A stretch of 33,986 bases of DNA from Bacillota bacterium (lineage in GTDB: Bacteria > Bacillota > Clostridia > Peptostreptococcales > Anaerovoracaceae), in the NCBI GenBank assembly GCA_017621195.1, contig JAGATO010000324.1, forward strand, positions 1 to 33,986. The letters run 5' to 3'. The translations under genes were made by a program, and so were the position numbers. Of this stretch, positions 31,005 to 33,986 are shown in pieces. The notes beneath the pieces were generated by a model. It had not been told where the DNA came from, made no database searches, and was given only the letters and a program-made list of their open reading frames with translations. Position 1 is the first letter of the stretch. Each line of letters begins with the position of its first letter.

Positions 31005-33986
31005 CTACCTGCCCTCTTCGGCAGCCCACTGCTGCTCCAGAGCGGCGATTTTCTCTTCGCGTTCCTTCTTCTTCACATCGCGGCGCTGACGACGGTCGTC
31101 GTTGGCTGCGTACATGACCGGAACCAGAACCAGGGCACCGATGGTGGAGCCCACCAGACCGCCCATGATGGATACGCCCATGGGAGCCAGGATCTCGCCG
31201 CCGTCACCCAGACCGAGGGACATGGGGATCATGCCCACGATGGTGGTCAGCGTCGTCATCAGAATGGGACGCAGACGGGTGCGCCCGGCTTCCACGATGG
31301 CTTCATCACGGCCCATGGTTTCGGAATTGATCTTGATGAATTCCACCAGCAGAATCGAGTTGTTGACTACGATACCGATCAGGATGACCAGGCTGGTGAA
31401 CGAAATGATGGACAGCCGCATTCCCGTAAAGAACAGGGCCAGGAAGGCGCCGGACATGGCGAAGGGAACGGCCATCATGACGATCAGAGGCAGAACCAGA
31501 GATTCAAACTGAGCTGCCAACAGCATGTAGACCAGCAGAATGGCTACGATCAGAGCCAGAAACAGCTGGCCGAAGGCTTCGGTCATCTGCTCCTGCTGAC
31601 CACCGTTGTCGTAGTAGTAACCCTCCGGGAAGGGATAGGTTTCCAACACTCGGTTCACATCTCTGGATACGGTACCCAGGTCCGTGTTGTCATCGGTGCT
31701 GGCGGTCAGAGTGATCATCCGCGTCTGATTCTGATGATAGATCTGGGTGGGCGAGTTGTCGAATTCAAAGTCGGCCAGCTGCCCTACGGGAACGGAAGTT
31801 CCTCTGGCCGTGGGAACCATGATCTGTTTCATGTTATCCACGGTCTTTCCGTAGGTATCGTTCAGCGACAGGTTGATCTCGATTTCTTCGCCGTCCACCT
31901 TCAGCTTGGTGGCTGTGCTTCCCGACAGGGAAGATTCCAGCGCGTTGGCCAGCTGGTAGGCGGTGATGCCGTAGTTGGCGGCAACGGAGCGGTTCAGCTT
32001 GACGCGGATCTCGGGGTTGCCCTCGGTGACGTCAGTGGACGCCTCGGCGATACCGTCGATCTGTTCGATCTGCGCCGCCAGTTCATTTCCCACGTTTTCC
32101 AGAATTTCAAAATCGGTTCCGTACAGGTACAGGGAGATTTCGCTTCCACCCATCATGGCGGACATCATGGAAGACTCGGCTACGGTGATATCCACACCGG
32201 CCACGGTGGAGAACTGCTTTTCTACATCCTTGACAATATCGGCGGTGCTGCGCTTTCTCTGCGTCTTATCCGTCAGAGAAACGGACAGGGTAGACGAGGT
32301 GGTCTGACCGCCCAGGAAGGAAGAGGAGGAGATGTCCACGGACACGTGCTCCGCTTCGGGAATGGTCAGCAGGTATTCTTCCAGCTGAGAGACGACGGCA
32401 TTGCGGTCTTCCAGAGAAGAACCGTAGGGAGAATCCACCGTAACGGTGAAGCTGCCTTCATCGCTGGCGGGGATCAGCTCCGCGCCTACCATCAAAAGCA
32501 GCGACAGGGACAGGATGAAGATGGCGCCACAGGCCACAACCGTGCGGCGACGGCGCTTCAGCGCTGCCCGGATCACGTCCGTATAGAACAGGGAAAGGCT
32601 GTCGATGACCTTTGTGAACTTGGGGACCAGACGGAATTTATATCGCCTTGTACCGATGCGCATATAATCGGTGGAAACGTCTCTGCGCAGGATCTTGGAA
32701 CACAGCATGGGAACCACGGTCATGGATACCGCCAGAGAAGCCAGCAGTGCGAAGATGATGGTGAAGCAGAAGTCCTTGAAGACCATGCCAGCCATACCGC
32801 CGCTCAGGGCGATGGGCAGATAGACCACGATGCTGGTCAGGGTAGAGGCCACGACGGACAGGAAGACCTGCTTGCTGCCCAGAATGGAAGCCTGGTAGGG
32901 ATCGTTCAGATCCTGGTTGGTGCGGTAGATGTTTTCCAATACGACGATGGAGTTATCCACCAGCATACCGACGCCCAGGGTCAGACCGCACAGCGTCAGC
33001 ATGTTCAGCGTCATTCCCGTGTAGTTCATCAGAATGAAGGTGGCCAGGAAGGACGTGGGAATGGAGATGGCGATGATGGCCGTGGAGCCCAGGTTACGCA
33101 GGAAGAGGAACACCACGATGATCGCCAGGATACCACCGGTGACGGCGGAGCTGGCCACGGAGGATACCGAGTTCTGGATGTAGTCCGCCTGGTCAAAGCC
33201 GATGGTGAAGGTCAGGTCGGGGTTGGTCTTTTCCAGAGTTCGAATCATCTTCTGTACAGCCTTGGATACTTCCACCGTATTGGAGGAGGACTGCTTCATA
33301 ATGGACAGACTGATGGCCGTATTGCCGTCGATGCGGCTGATGGAATCCTGCTCCTGATACTGTTCCTGCACAGTGGCAATGTCGCCCAGACGGACGATTT
33401 CGCCGGTGGCAAGAGTGATGGGGTAGCGGCGGACGTCCTCCACCGATTCGAATTCACCGATGGTGCGGACGATCAGCTCCGTGCTGCCCCTGTTGATGTT
33501 TCCGCTGGGGCGGTTCAGGTTTTCGGCCGCCAGCATCTGGCTGATGGTGGACATGGACAGGCCGTAGCCCAACAGCCGCTCCTGATCCAGGGTGACGGCA
33601 ACCTCCGTTTCCAGACCGCCGGTGACGGTGACGGAGGCAACGCCGGAGGCCCGCTCGAAGGAGCTGACCACGGATTCGTCCACCCGGTTATACAGCTGAT
33701 CCAGCGACATGTCGCCGGAGACGTACACCTGCATGACAGGAGTGGAATTCATGTTCATCTTCATGATCATGGGGTCGGAAGAGTTATCCGGCAGATACCC
33801 TTCCACCAGAGCCACCTTTTCTCTCATATCCAGGGTGGCAAAGTTCATATCCGTGTCCATTTCAAACTGGACCATGACGACGGAGCTTCCGGCCATGGTC
33901 ATGGAGACCATGGTGTCCAGCCCTTCCACTGAGGCGAGAGCGCCTTCAATGGGCTCTGTGATCATGGTCTCCACTTCCTCCGGAGA
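31005..33986 (-). CDS. RND efflux transporter permease (5' end outside window)
   Basis: About 993 residues are visible. The frame stays open to the right edge (reading S-P-E-E-V before ETMITEPIEGAL), so an N-terminal part of roughly 50 residues is missing; the GTG at 33974 is not the start. It has the large AcrB/SwrC-like layout with two sets of membrane helices around two periplasmic-type loops. The TM4 proton-relay motif reads GMLVDNSIVVLENIYR, with Asp-Asn in place of the Asp-Asp of AcrB. It also has GIVVNNSILLVEFI in the second half. The C-terminus is a charged tail. RND pumps of Gram-positives export lipopeptides, bile salts or drugs. The membrane-fusion partner would be upstream, out of view. 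Confidence 0.93.
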   Translation of the reverse strand, partial: SPEEVETMITEPIEGALASVEGLDTMVSMTMAGSSVVMVQFEMDTDMNFATLDMREKVALVEGYLPDNSSDPMIMKMNMNSTPVMQVYVSGDMSLDQLYNRVDESVVSSFERASGVASVTVTGGLETEVAVTLDQERLLGYGLSMSTISQMLAAENLNRPSGNINRGSTELIVRTIGEFESVEDVRRYPITLATGEIVRLGDIATVQEQYQEQDSISRIDGNTAISLSIMKQSSSNTVEVSKAVQKMIRTLEKTNPDLTFTIGFDQADYIQNSVSSVASSAVTGGILAIIVVFLFLRNLGSTAIIAISIPTSFLATFILMNYTGMTLNMLTLCGLTLGVGMLVDNSIVVLENIYRTNQDLNDPYQASILGSKQVFLSVVASTLTSIVVYLPIALSGGMAGMVFKDFCFTIIFALLASLAVSMTVVPMLCSKILRRDVSTDYMRIGTRRYKFRLVPKFTKVIDSLSLFYTDVIRAALKRRRRTVVACGAIFILSLSLLLMVGAELIPASDEGSFTVTVDSPYGSSLEDRNAVVSQLEEYLLTIPEAEHVSVDISSSSFLGGQTTSSTLSVSLTDKTQRKRSTADIVKDVEKQFSTVAGVDITVAESSMMSAMMGGSEISLYLYGTDFEILENVGNELAAQIEQIDGIAEASTDVTEGNPEIRVKLNRSVAANYGITAYQLANALESSLSGSTATKLKVDGEEIEINLSLNDTYGKTVDNMKQIMVPTARGTSVPVGQLADFEFDNSPTQIYHQNQTRMITLTASTDDNTDLGTVSRDVNRVLETYPFPEGYYYDNGGQQEQMTEAFGQLFLALIVAILLVYMLLAAQFESLVLPLIVMMAVPFAMSGAFLALFFTGMRLSIISFTSLVILIGIVVNNSILLVEFIKINSETMGRDEAIVEAGRTRLRPILMTTLTTIVGMIPMSLGLGDGGEILAPMGVSIMGGLVGSTIGALVLVPVMYAANDDRRQRRDVKKKEREEKIAALEQQWAAEEGR

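Noticed and set aside
30762..33932. A 1056-codon open frame on the plus strand
   Set aside because: It is antisense to the RND pump and is rich in His, Gly, Asp and Gln with no domain or ribosome site, as expected for the complement of a GC-rich coding frame.
33972..33974. GTG as the start of the RND pump gene
   Set aside because: The frame continues upstream to the edge with family-typical residues (S-P-E-E-V), so the true start is outside.

Overview
The window looks like chromosome from an anaerobic, low-G+C-lineage (Firmicutes/Clostridia) bacterium with a moderately GC-rich genome. Firmicutes-type markers are WhiA, RapZ, a SpoIIQ-like M23 protein, LrgAB and TTG starts with strong Shine-Dalgarno sequences. 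The lifestyle suggested is amino-acid or peptide fermentation: four PLP enzymes, a beta-keto acid cleavage enzyme, a peptide ABC importer and an N-acyl-D-amino acid deacylase lie within 34 kb. An Anaerovoracaceae/Family XIII-like or related gut Clostridia host is my inference; no rRNA or taxonomic marker proves it. I see no insertion sequence, phage gene, CRISPR array or attachment site.

Layout. 1-6,000: the tail of an unknown gene; a class I aminotransferase (minus) divergent from lrgAB; a SpoIIQ-like membrane endopeptidase; an AEC transporter; a second class I aminotransferase. 6,200-11,700: a cell-envelope/division cluster in the order degenerate Fic-fold protein, murB, PHP phosphoesterase, rapZ, [kce/BKACE], whiA. 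The glmR (yvcK) gene usually found between rapZ and whiA is absent. Its place is taken by a separately transcribed, highly codon-biased BKACE gene with its own promoter and terminator. 11,700-17,200: a ThrE-type exporter, a class V PLP enzyme, an FAH-family hydrolase, a secreted three-domain protein (SAM-HAT C-domain-like, tyrosine phosphatase, LysM) and tRNA-Arg(CCG).

17,200-28,650 is the most distinctive part. A GC-rich structured noncoding stretch precedes a tightly packed same-strand cluster: DauR/YheO-type PAS-HTH regulator, ornithine-cyclodeaminase-family dehydrogenase, peptide-binding lipoprotein, two permeases, two ATPases, NIF3-like metalloprotein, N-acyl-D-amino acid deacylase and PatB/MalY-type C-S lyase. 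Gaps inside it are mostly 6-52 nt, with one 8-bp overlap and a 118-nt gap after the regulator. It reads as a complete import, deacylation and PLP/NAD breakdown route for an N-acylated, D-configured or S-conjugated amino acid or peptide. The substrate is not known from sequence. 28,660-33,986: a DEAD-box helicase, a TetR regulator and an RND efflux pump subunit that runs off the right edge, all on the minus strand.
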